Positions 6,104-12,669 of a stretch of 12,669 nt of DNA are shown one piece after another. The position numbers and the translations under genes are program-made. The DNA is taken from NCBI GenBank assembly GCA_018817245.1, contig JAHIUG010000056.1:1-12669 (forward strand), given 5' to 3'. Source of the stretch: Patescibacteria group bacterium (lineage in GTDB: Bacteria; Patescibacteriota; Patescibacteriia; 2-12-FULL-60-25). The notes beneath the pieces were generated by a model, which searched no databases, was not told the DNA's origin, and worked only from the letters and a program-made list of their open reading frames with translations. The first letter of the stretch is position 1. Each line of letters starts with the position of its first letter.

Positions 6104-7605
6104 ATCTAAGGAATGGTGCAGTTCTAACATCAGCGTTTTTTGCACTAACGTTAATTTTTGTTTTATCCACACCTTTGAATGCTCAGGAGAAAATATGCTG
6201 TCTGTGTGCACCTAAAGATAGCCCCGCGGACAAAGCTTGTATCACCGGAGAAGTAAAGACTTGTGAAGAGCTGATCTCAAAAAGTAAAAACAAGGAACTG
6301 TCCAAGGTTAAATGCGAATCACTGGTCGAACCGGAAAAATGTCGCCCAAAAGGCGAGTTAACAGGAATTTGCGCTATAGGCCCGATAAACGAAGGAACTT
6401 ATAGCACAGCCGCAAGCTCAGATGCCGGCTCTAAGCCGCTCGAAAAACCGGTAATTCCGGATTTAATGGTTGATATACCCGGGCTGACATTCTCAAATAA
6501 ATTGGAAGAAAGAGGAACCGAAATAGAAATCCCTTTCCTGGCTCAATACATTGCCGCTGTATATCGTTATCTCACGGGTGTAGCCATTGTAGCTGCAGCC
6601 GTTATGATCGTATACGGTGGTTTTTTATACATTGTGGGATCAACTATGGGGAACGTCCAAAAAGGAAAAAAGTTGATAGCTGACGCGATCATTGGTCTTA
6701 TTTTAGTTCTTGGCGCATACACGATTCTAAACACATTAAATCCGGATTTGCTAAAACTTGATGCCCTTAAATTAACGGTAATAAAACCCTTTTCTTACGT
6801 GCCGGACGCAACATACCAACGGACCCAGACATTGGCTCATGCTAGCGGCTATAAACCAGAACCTGATGTTGTGAGCGCTCTCAAGACCAGCACAGGAGGC
6901 AGCCGGCCGCCTGCAAGTACGCATTCCGATACCCCTTTAGACAGTCGAATAGATATTCCACGCGATGAAATATTCAAAATTTTGGAAGATGTCGCCAAAA
7001 AAATAAATATCGACCCCTGTATTCCAAAAGCAATCCTAGCTACGGAATCCGGTTTTAAAAACAATGCTATAGGCCATGATGAAGATGCACCGGTTCTCGT
7101 TGTGCAAGCACGTTTGGATTTCTTACGAAGCGGGAAAAAATATTCAGGTGCTACTTTTGAACCACCAAAAGATTTGCCCGATAATTGCACAAAAGCTCTG
7201 TCGAGTATATGTACTAAAGCAATAAAAAGAACCGCAAATATAAGAAATGATGATACATTTAAACCAACGCCACCGTTTTTTGGATTAGATTGGCGATTTC
7301 CACATGGTATAGGTTCGGCTCAGTGCACAATTTTTCCTCCGGATACCAAAAGACCACATTGTTACGGACCAAATGGAGAACACGGTCGTCCTATTGGCGG
7401 CACTTGTTACACCGTCCCCATTCTTATGACTTGGGAAGGTCAGATGGAGTGTATGATGAAACTTCTCAAAGCCGCAGGAGCAAAAACACCGTGTGGTTAT
7501 TTTAAGGCATTTGGTGGAATAACTACGCAAGACCCTGATTGCACCGGCACGCTTTTATCTCGTAAAATGAAAGCATATAATAATTGTAAAGCTGGACGAT
7601 TATAA
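6100..7605 (+). CDS. VirB2/TrbC-like pilin module fused to lytic-transglycosylase-like domain
   Basis: A 501-aa exported membrane protein. Order: signal peptide (1-28, ending near LNAQ); eight-Cys module with CCLC at 33-36 then Cys47, 55, 72, 81, 91; two membrane helices (about 150-175 and 192-213) around a basic loop GNVQKGKK, the layout of VirB2/TrbC pilins; a Ser/Pro linker; and a C-terminal domain from about 285. That domain has IPKAILATESGF, the catalytic-Glu motif of SLT lytic transglycosylases (Glu316), and GIGSAQCT (403-410), like the family's GLMQ-type motif. About 90 residues separate these motifs, far more than usual, including added cysteines, so the domain is diverged or carries an insertion. 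By the positive-inside rule the loop is cytoplasmic and both ends are outside, where the enzyme could cut peptidoglycan. The start is fixed by the 4-bp overlap with the DsbA-like gene. Confidence 0.85.
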   Translation: MNLRNGAVLTSAFFALTLIFVLSTPLNAQEKICCLCAPKDSPADKACITGEVKTCEELISKSKNKELSKVKCESLVEPEKCRPKGELTGICAIGPINEGTYSTAASSDAGSKPLEKPVIPDLMVDIPGLTFSNKLEERGTEIEIPFLAQYIAAVYRYLTGVAIVAAAVMIVYGGFLYIVGSTMGNVQKGKKLIADAIIGLILVLGAYTILNTLNPDLLKLDALKLTVIKPFSYVPDATYQRTQTLAHASGYKPEPDVVSALKTSTGGSRPPASTHSDTPLDSRIDIPRDEIFKILEDVAKKINIDPCIPKAILATESGFKNNAIGHDEDAPVLVVQARLDFLRSGKKYSGATFEPPKDLPDNCTKALSSICTKAIKRTANIRNDDTFKPTPPFFGLDWRFPHGIGSAQCTIFPPDTKRPHCYGPNGEHGRPIGGTCYTVPILMTWEGQMECMMKLLKAAGAKTPCGYFKAFGGITTQDPDCTGTLLSRKMKAYNNCKAGRL

Positions 7606-7625
7606 TAATTTCTTACTATCAACCC

Positions 7626-9734
7626 ATGAAAAACTTTAATTCAAATTATTCAAGAACAGCTGTAACGCTAATCGGTTTTTTATTCCTCTCTTTTTTATTG
7701 GCTGGGAATGTTTTGGCTGTCACCTGCTGTAAATGCACGACTAAAGATGACCCCAAGACAAACATCTGTATTAAAACCATTGAGCAGGATTGCACAAAGA
7801 TGCCGAGCAAAAGCGTTAACGCGGATGTAAATACGCTTAACTGCACTGAGTCATTGGGCTTGCCGGATCAGGGAAAATGCAGAGCTGTTTCCGGTGGTGG
7901 AATATGTGTTGAGGGGCCGGCTGAAGAGTTCACCTACAAACCGGCTGCGAGTGATGAGAAAATCGAGCACCCCGCATCCTTAGAGCAAACGACCGAAGAA
8001 CAAGCAACCAAAGCTATTACGCCTCCAACATTAGGTATAGATATTCCAGAGCTATATTTCTCCAAGAAAGTAGTGGCTAGTGGTGGTTTTCTGCATATTC
8101 CCTTTATCGGAGAATATATCGCGGCGATTTATAAATATTTGGTCGGTATTTCTATCGTAGCTGCTGCGATTATGATTGTGTACGGAGGATTCAGATATAT
8201 TACCGGAGCATCAATAGGGAGCGTTCAAAGAGGTAAAGAGATCATCCGTGATGCGCTTATCGGACTGCTCTTGGTACTTGGTTCATATACGATACTCGCC
8301 ACAATAAATCCTGATACCTTATCTTTTAAGGCCGTGCGTCTGACACCAGTCATGACAGATGACTATAAATTCATGATCCAGAAGACGGGTTTTAAATGGC
8401 CTGAAGGGACCACTCAAGCTGAGGTTGAATCAGCGGCCAGCAATGAACCCCTCAGCGGTTCAGCGGATTTAGTTGCACCTCAAGAGGGAGAAAATGTTTC
8501 ATTAGAAAAAATTGATCTCACAGGTCTCACAACAGCCGCACAAAAACTCGATAAATTCTGTTTAGACTCTGCTACAGCAGCTGGACTAGAAACATATGAT
8601 AAAAAAATCCAAGCTTTGGTCAAGGTCGTACTTGGTTTCCATAAAGTTTGTATCCAAGATAAACAATGTGCGTATTATCGAGGTGGTTTTACATCCTTCC
8701 CCAGCGGCAAAATACAGGGTACGTCTTTGGATATACCTTATGCTGAAAACAAATTGAAGGCTTTTATGAACAGAAAGCTGAATATAAACAAGCCATGTAA
8801 GGCATTATGGGAGGGGTTAAGGGCTGACTTCTATTCACCGCCCGAAAAAGGTACCTATAAGAATCTCGAAGAGTTTAAAAAACTCATAGCTGAAAAGAAA
8901 GTACGTTATAAAAACTTTTTACCTGGCGGCGGCTGTTATCAAGAGGTTTTTGCCCAATATCAAAGAGAATTTGGTGATAGGTATGAAGAAGCTGGAATCT
9001 TAGCTGGTGATTGCGGTACCACACTCATAATGATGTATAAATGCGCTGGTGGAAAAGTTTCACGACCTACTGGAGGCAATCCTGCGAATATTGGCCAATA
9101 TACCAGTGGTCAACGGTATGAATATGGCCCTGAAGGTAAGGATGTAGTGGTATGGAAAGCAAAAGATGCTGAAGATTTTGAAAAACAAGTTAAAAATAGA
9201 GGTGGACTAAAATTTGGTGATATCTTTAATATCGGTAGCCAAAACTGGCAACATAATTTTATGTACACGGGTGGTAGAGATGATGTACCTTTTGAGTTTA
9301 TAGAAATGGGTAGCAGCGGCAATGACGGAAGCGGCGGTGTTAAAGTCTCTATAAAAGGAATTGGAGCGCCAATTGGCGGCATGTATTCCTGGCCAAAGGG
9401 ATCAACTCCTCTGCAATATCTAAAAACCATGATGGATAAGAGCAAGCAGGGGAAAAATATTTTCCCTGTCACAGTTTGGCGCCCATATGACTATGAACCA
9501 TGCGGTAGTCGTAGTGAATGTAAACAAGGGCAAGCATGTAAATGCACTACTAGTGATACGAAAAATAGAGAAAAATGGCTTAATAATGCGTGTGCCAGTG
9601 CCAATCTTTGTCATTCTGTAAAACTTTATATTACTTGTCTTAATGACGAACACTGCGGAGTAGGTACGACTTGCAGATGCACAGGAGGGGGCACAGACTG
9701 TAAAAACAAATCTTGTTATCCTACAACAAAGTAA
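7626..9734 (+). CDS. VirB2/TrbC-like module fused to NlpC/P60-like domain, Cys-rich tail
   Basis: A 702-aa protein. Signal peptide 1-31 (cleavage near VLA/VT); eight-Cys module (CCKC at 34-37, then Cys48, 56, 73, 85, 94); two helices (about 164-187 and 209-227) around the basic loop SVQRGKEIIRD; a linker; a helical domain about 305-348; and a peptidase-like domain. In it AGDCGTT (Cys463) and WQHNFMYTGG (His543), with GLKFGD between, match the Cys-His arrangement of NlpC/P60 peptidoglycan endopeptidases or amidases. The tail (626-697) holds 12 cysteines, including two copies of C-x5-C-x5-C-x-C (626-640 and 671-685); the paralogue at 9862 has no such tail. It follows the transglycosylase-like gene by 20 bp and is probably cotranscribed. 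Activity is inferred from motifs only. Confidence 0.85.
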   Translation: MKNFNSNYSRTAVTLIGFLFLSFLLAGNVLAVTCCKCTTKDDPKTNICIKTIEQDCTKMPSKSVNADVNTLNCTESLGLPDQGKCRAVSGGGICVEGPAEEFTYKPAASDEKIEHPASLEQTTEEQATKAITPPTLGIDIPELYFSKKVVASGGFLHIPFIGEYIAAIYKYLVGISIVAAAIMIVYGGFRYITGASIGSVQRGKEIIRDALIGLLLVLGSYTILATINPDTLSFKAVRLTPVMTDDYKFMIQKTGFKWPEGTTQAEVESAASNEPLSGSADLVAPQEGENVSLEKIDLTGLTTAAQKLDKFCLDSATAAGLETYDKKIQALVKVVLGFHKVCIQDKQCAYYRGGFTSFPSGKIQGTSLDIPYAENKLKAFMNRKLNINKPCKALWEGLRADFYSPPEKGTYKNLEEFKKLIAEKKVRYKNFLPGGGCYQEVFAQYQREFGDRYEEAGILAGDCGTTLIMMYKCAGGKVSRPTGGNPANIGQYTSGQRYEYGPEGKDVVVWKAKDAEDFEKQVKNRGGLKFGDIFNIGSQNWQHNFMYTGGRDDVPFEFIEMGSSGNDGSGGVKVSIKGIGAPIGGMYSWPKGSTPLQYLKTMMDKSKQGKNIFPVTVWRPYDYEPCGSRSECKQGQACKCTTSDTKNREKWLNNACASANLCHSVKLYITCLNDEHCGVGTTCRCTGGGTDCKNKSCYPTTK

Positions 9735-9752
9735 ACTTACTATTCATACACG

Positions 9753-9826
9753 CGTGGCAGTCTTAAAAGATGACTAACTGACAAATCTACACTTGTTCAA
9801 AATGTGACACTCAATTTCCCAAATGG
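9753..9826 (+). pseudogene. Broken fragment of the radA 5' end
   Basis: These 74 bp match 11988-12061 without gaps at 61 positions, covering 17 bp of radA upstream sequence and codons 1-19. From the ATG at 9770 it reads MTN-stop-QIYTCSKCDTQFPKW, against MKNSQIYTCSKCDAQFPKW in the intact gene. Codon 4 is a stop (TGA), and homology ends after the Trp codon. After codon 4 most differences keep the amino acid. It is the right-hand scar of the tandem duplication, not a functional gene. Confidence 0.88.
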
Positions 9827-9861
9827 ACCAAACGATTATAATGATTTTATGATACTAATCC

Positions 9862-11961
9862 ATGAAAAACTTTAATTCAAATTATTCAAGAACAGCTGTA
9901 ACGCTAATCGGTTTTTTATTCCTCTCTTTTTTATTGGCTGGGAATGTTTTGGCTGTCACCTGCTGCAAATGCGCAACTAAAGATGACCCCAAAACAAACA
10001 TCTGCATAAAAACCGTTGAGCAGGATTGCACAAAGATGCCGAGCAAAAGCGATAATGTGGATGTAAAGGCACTTAACTGTACTGAATCGCTGGGCTTGCC
10101 GGATCAGGGAAAATGCAGAGCTGTTTCCGGTGGTGGAATATGTGTTGAGGGGCCGGCTGAAGAGTTCACCTACAAACCGGCTGCGCGACAAGAAGAAGTT
10201 ACTCATCCCGCTGGTGTGTATTCGCATACTTTGCCGGTCACTCCACCTAAATTAGGCGTTGCCATACCCGGGCTCGAGTTTTCAAAAAGGGTTGTTGCAA
10301 AAGCAGGTTACTTTGAGATTCCCTTTATCGCCGAGTATATAGCAGCGATTTATAAATTTTTAGTCGGCCTTTCCATCGTAGCGGCCGCGATTATGATTAC
10401 CTGGGGCGGATTCCGATATCTCACCGGCGCCTCAGTTGGAGGTGTACAAAGAGGAAAAGAAATCATCCGTGACGCGCTTATAGGACTAGTATTGGTTCTT
10501 GGTTCTTTTGTAATCCTAAGCACATTTAACGAAGAGCTCGTCAGTTTAAAAGGCATTCGAGTCGAAGCTATTACCGGAGATTTTGACTTCTTCTACAAAG
10601 ACGGAGTAGGAACCGGTATTCCGCATGCTTCTGATGACGCAATCAAAGAACAGGAATCCAAGGAAGTTCCCGGTACTCCGGGCACAACAAAAACATATCC
10701 GTCTTTAGCGACACCACCATCACCCGGACAAACACAAGTGCCTCAGCCAGTGACACCGGGAGTGACACCGCCATCGCCCGGACAAACACCAGCATCTTCA
10801 CCGACACCATCAACTCAGCCCGGTCTGACGCAAGTGCCACCCCCTGTGGTAGATGAAATTGTTGACCTGGTGGATTTAACATCGATCACAGAAATGGTCG
10901 AAAAGAGAGAAAAGGATAAAAAGAAGGATCCGCCCGGAGCCGCAGAACTTTTAAATTTCTATTGCACGCCTAAAGATGAAGCGGAAATAGCCACCTCCTA
11001 TGAGGACAAAATCAAGCTGCTAGTAAAAGCCACCATGGGATTTTTCAAGGTCTGTATCGAAGAAAAAATGTGTGTTTATTGTCAGACTTGCAGCACAGTA
11101 ATTCCCACCGGATCAATCGGTAAACCACTACCATCTGTTTCTTTTGCCGTAGATTTTGCAGTTGCCCATGGATATACACCACCATCAGGAGTATGGGACG
11201 ATATAGATTGTAATTCTCGCTATGAAAAAAGAGGCAAATATAGTTCTGATAAAAATCGGCTGGGATATGACCCAGTCGAAGGTCCCAAATCCAGACTCGT
11301 CCTGTTGCAAGAAAAACCTTCATGTCTTGTGGAGCCGCAGGCTGTATACGAAAGGTATGTACAGGACATTATGAAGGCCAAATATTTTGCCGGTGATTGC
11401 GGCACATTTACCAGAGCGATTTACGGTTGCGCCAACGCTAAAAAGCAGAGCACTCCAACCGTAACACGACAAGGTAAAAAAACCGCGTATCTGGACGGAG
11501 GTGCTATCGAAGAAGTTAAAGACCTACCAATGACGATCTTAGCGTCCACGATGGACAAAGACTTAAACGCGCTTGCCGCTAAAAAAGGCGGACTCAAATT
11601 CGGTGACATGGTTTATACCTGTTGCGGTGGAAAGCCGGGAACATATTCCGCACATTGGGCTTTATATACAGGCGGCAGGCCGGATGTACCTTTTTCATTT
11701 ATTGAAATGGGTGGCTCTCAGCCTCCGCCCGGCAAAGGCGGAAGCATCAAAGTGCCAAACGTCGGAGGCATTATTGGTGGTGTAGTTATTAGGCCAAAAG
11801 GCTGGACTATTCAGGATTACGTGAACATGTTCACACAAAAAAAACCATTGCTCTATGTGCCTTCCGGTAAAATATGGGGGTATGGTCCGGGTACACACGA
11901 TCCAAAAAGAGGGTTGGTATTTGTCTTCCGTCCGTACGCAGATCAGAGTCTTGTAGAGTAA
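9862..11961 (+). CDS. VirB2/TrbC-like module fused to NlpC/P60-like domain, Pro-rich linker
   Basis: A 699-aa paralogue of the gene at 7626, made by tandem duplication. The signal peptide is identical, and the eight-Cys module (Cys34, 35, 37, 48, 56, 73, 85, 94) nearly so. Two helices (about 158-183 and 204-222) flank GVQRGKEIIRD. A Pro/Thr-rich linker (about 268-330) has a 25-bp DNA repeat (10711-10735 and 10765-10789, 2 mismatches) encoding TPPSPGQT twice. Then comes a helical region (about 360-405) and an NlpC/P60-like domain: AGDCGTF (Cys513), GLKFGD, and AHWALYTGG (His598). Its motifs are closer to the family norm than those of the 7626 product. It lacks that protein's Cys-rich tail and ends after VFVFRPYADQ. 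Both ends should be outside the membrane. Likely role: wall remodelling for the same apparatus, with a different target or timing; this is inference. Confidence 0.86.
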   Translation: MKNFNSNYSRTAVTLIGFLFLSFLLAGNVLAVTCCKCATKDDPKTNICIKTVEQDCTKMPSKSDNVDVKALNCTESLGLPDQGKCRAVSGGGICVEGPAEEFTYKPAARQEEVTHPAGVYSHTLPVTPPKLGVAIPGLEFSKRVVAKAGYFEIPFIAEYIAAIYKFLVGLSIVAAAIMITWGGFRYLTGASVGGVQRGKEIIRDALIGLVLVLGSFVILSTFNEELVSLKGIRVEAITGDFDFFYKDGVGTGIPHASDDAIKEQESKEVPGTPGTTKTYPSLATPPSPGQTQVPQPVTPGVTPPSPGQTPASSPTPSTQPGLTQVPPPVVDEIVDLVDLTSITEMVEKREKDKKKDPPGAAELLNFYCTPKDEAEIATSYEDKIKLLVKATMGFFKVCIEEKMCVYCQTCSTVIPTGSIGKPLPSVSFAVDFAVAHGYTPPSGVWDDIDCNSRYEKRGKYSSDKNRLGYDPVEGPKSRLVLLQEKPSCLVEPQAVYERYVQDIMKAKYFAGDCGTFTRAIYGCANAKKQSTPTVTRQGKKTAYLDGGAIEEVKDLPMTILASTMDKDLNALAAKKGGLKFGDMVYTCCGGKPGTYSAHWALYTGGRPDVPFSFIEMGGSQPPPGKGGSIKVPNVGGIIGGVVIRPKGWTIQDYVNMFTQKKPLLYVPSGKIWGYGPGTHDPKRGLVFVFRPYADQSLVE
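10711..10789 (+). repeat. 25-bp direct repeat in Pro-rich linker
   Basis: 10711-10735 and 10765-10789 differ at two positions and lie 54 bp (18 codons) apart in frame. They encode repeated TPPSPGQT motifs. This suggests the linker length changes by slippage or unequal crossing-over. Confidence 0.75.
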
Positions 11962-12004
11962 CGATTTACTTGGCAGTCGGTTGCGCTCGTGGCAGTCTTG
12001 AGAG

Positions 12005-12669
12005 ATGAAAAATTCTCAAATCTACACATGTTCGAAATGTGATGCACAATTTCCAAAATGGGCAGGAAGATGTGACTCCTGCGGCGAATGGGGATCACTG
12101 TCAGAAGAAATATCTGCGACGCCGGAACTCAGACGCAGGACCTCGGACGCAAAAATAAAATCTGCGAAAACGGTTTCTTTTGCGGAACCTGGAGGATTTG
12201 CGAGCGCGGATTTGAAACCAACCGGAACTTTGGCGATTGATCTCACATTGGGCGGCGGTTTAGTTGATGGATCAATAACACTTGTGGCTGGCGAACCGGG
12301 AATTGGAAAATCAACACTTTTAGCACAACTCGCTTTAACGATCGCCAGACGCCAGACCTCAGACGCCAGACCTCGGACTCCAGACACCGTACCAACTGTT
12401 TTATATATAACCGGCGAAGAATCCCCAGCGCAGATCAAACGCCGATTAGAAAGACTTACAGATAAAATTCCAGACTCATTTCATTTTCTTGATCACACTG
12501 CAGCAGAAGTGGTGGCTGCCACAATTGAAAAAGAATTGCCCGCTCTCACAATTGTGGACTCAATTCAAAGCATGAGACTTTCGGATATCTCAGGTGAGCC
12601 TGGGAGTATTAGTCAGGTCAAAGCATGTGCTGCAACTTTGGCTGGCGCTGCCAAGCGTTCGAATCGGCC
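12005..12669 (+). CDS. radA: RadA/Sms recombination protein, 3' end outside window
   Basis: RadA is a RecA-like, DnaB-type helicase that drives branch migration in homologous recombination. 221 codons are visible before the window ends. The N-terminal zinc finger is Cys9-SK-Cys12 and Cys23-DS-Cys26, with the usual FPKW and GRC contexts; Walker A is GEPGIGKST (96-104); YITGEES and the IVDSIQ Walker B strand follow. The KNRFG motif and Lon-like domain would lie beyond the window. The ATG at 12005 gives exactly the normal RadA N-terminus. Two non-conserved spots, residues 43-49 and 115-128, are encoded by a 7-nt-period repeat and share the peptide RR(R/Q)TSDA. The gene follows the NlpC/P60-like gene by 43 bp on the same strand. 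Confidence 0.95.
   Translation, partial: MKNSQIYTCSKCDAQFPKWAGRCDSCGEWGSLSEEISATPELRRRTSDAKIKSAKTVSFAEPGGFASADLKPTGTLAIDLTLGGGLVDGSITLVAGEPGIGKSTLLAQLALTIARRQTSDARPRTPDTVPTVLYITGEESPAQIKRRLERLTDKIPDSFHFLDHTAAEVVAATIEKELPALTIVDSIQSMRLSDISGEPGSISQVKACAATLAGAAKRSNR
12131..12151 (+). repeat. Heptamer repeat inside radA, first site
   Basis: Three 7-nt units, AGACGCA, GGACCTC and GGACGCA, in the linker after the zinc finger. 21 bp keeps the frame. The same unit type recurs at 12347-12388. Confidence 0.65.
12347..12388 (+). repeat. Heptamer repeat inside radA, second site
   Basis: Six consecutive 7-nt units of the form (A/G)GACNYC, arranged as two exact 14-bp copies (AGACGCCAGACCTC at 12347 and 12361) and a diverged third. 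The 42 bp add 14 residues (115-128) between the helix after Walker A and the YITGEES strand, a place where RadA proteins normally have a short loop. Confidence 0.8.

Larger units (their letters stand above)
7596..9826 (+). repeat. Tandem duplication, copy 1 (about 2.23 kb)
   Basis: The unit runs from the last codons of the transglycosylase-like gene, through the first NlpC/P60-like gene, to codon 19 of a broken radA copy. Copy 2 is 9832-12061. Lengths are 2231 and 2230 bp. Its left end (ACGATTATAAT and following, 7596-7625) matches 9832-9861 at 22 of 30 positions; its right end (9753-9826) matches 11988-12061 at 61 of 74. Confidence 0.85.
9832..12061 (+). repeat. Tandem duplication, copy 2 (about 2.23 kb)
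   Basis: Second copy of the unit at 7596-9826. It opens with a fossil of the transglycosylase-like gene's last two sense codons and stop (ACGATTATAAT at 9832-9842), here not attached to any reading frame, and ends inside the intact radA at 12061. The junction with copy 1 is the 5 bp at 9827-9831. Confidence 0.85.

Noticed and set aside
9110..9472. Minus-strand reading frame inside the first NlpC/P60-like gene
   Set aside because: Covers the catalytic domain of the plus-strand gene and has no recognisable domain.
9753..9861. Small regulatory RNA or promoter in the spacer between the paralogues
   Set aside because: The spacer is explained by the broken radA start and duplicated upstream DNA; no promoter or hairpin stands out.
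12022..12438. Minus-strand reading frame opposite radA
   Set aside because: It is the complement of a clear RadA sequence and has a composition typical of antisense shadows.

Overview
The window looks like a chromosomal segment of a Patescibacteria (CPR) bacterium. The grounds are a short PaaX-like protein with a Cas2-like domain of the type common in that group, two-helix TrbC/VirB2-like pilin modules in large secreted proteins, short degenerate heptamer repeats between genes, and almost no Shine-Dalgarno sequences. This is inference from gene style; no rRNA or other marker gene is present.

Layout: (1) 1-2202, plus strand, is most of a ClpC-type double-AAA+ chaperone, cut off by the window start. 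(2) 2303-2978 is a compact cassette: a minus-strand gene for a 191-aa PaaX/Cas2-like protein, boxed by two 37-bp inverted copies of a palindromic sequence. (3) 3114-11961 is a plus-strand cluster of six genes: a membrane protein with a coiled coil and Cys cluster, a membrane-anchored TolB-like beta-propeller, a membrane-anchored DsbA-like thiol oxidoreductase, and three large envelope proteins. (4) From 12005, running off the window, is the 5' part of radA.

The three large proteins (501, 702 and 699 aa) share one plan: signal peptide, a module of eight cysteines, a two-helix VirB2/TrbC-like segment, a linker, then a C-terminal peptidoglycan-hydrolase-like domain. The first carries a lytic-transglycosylase-like domain and the other two NlpC/P60-like Cys/His domains. 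Topology puts the Cys modules and enzymes outside the cell. The DsbA-like gene overlaps the first of the three by 4 bp, so a disulfide-folding role for it is plausible. I read this as a surface or secretion apparatus in which wall-cutting enzymes are fused to pilin-like anchors, possibly linked to the episymbiotic lifestyle of the group.

The two NlpC/P60-like genes arose by a tandem duplication whose scars remain. The spacer between them holds a decayed copy of the first 19 codons of radA, followed by a remnant of the 3' end of the transglycosylase-like gene. Each duplicated unit is about 2.23 kb. Parts of the N-terminal coding region are identical at DNA level while the C-terminal parts have diverged strongly. 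Intergenic spacers carry mirror-arranged heptamer-like repeats, and a similar 7-nt repeat has entered the radA coding sequence in frame.
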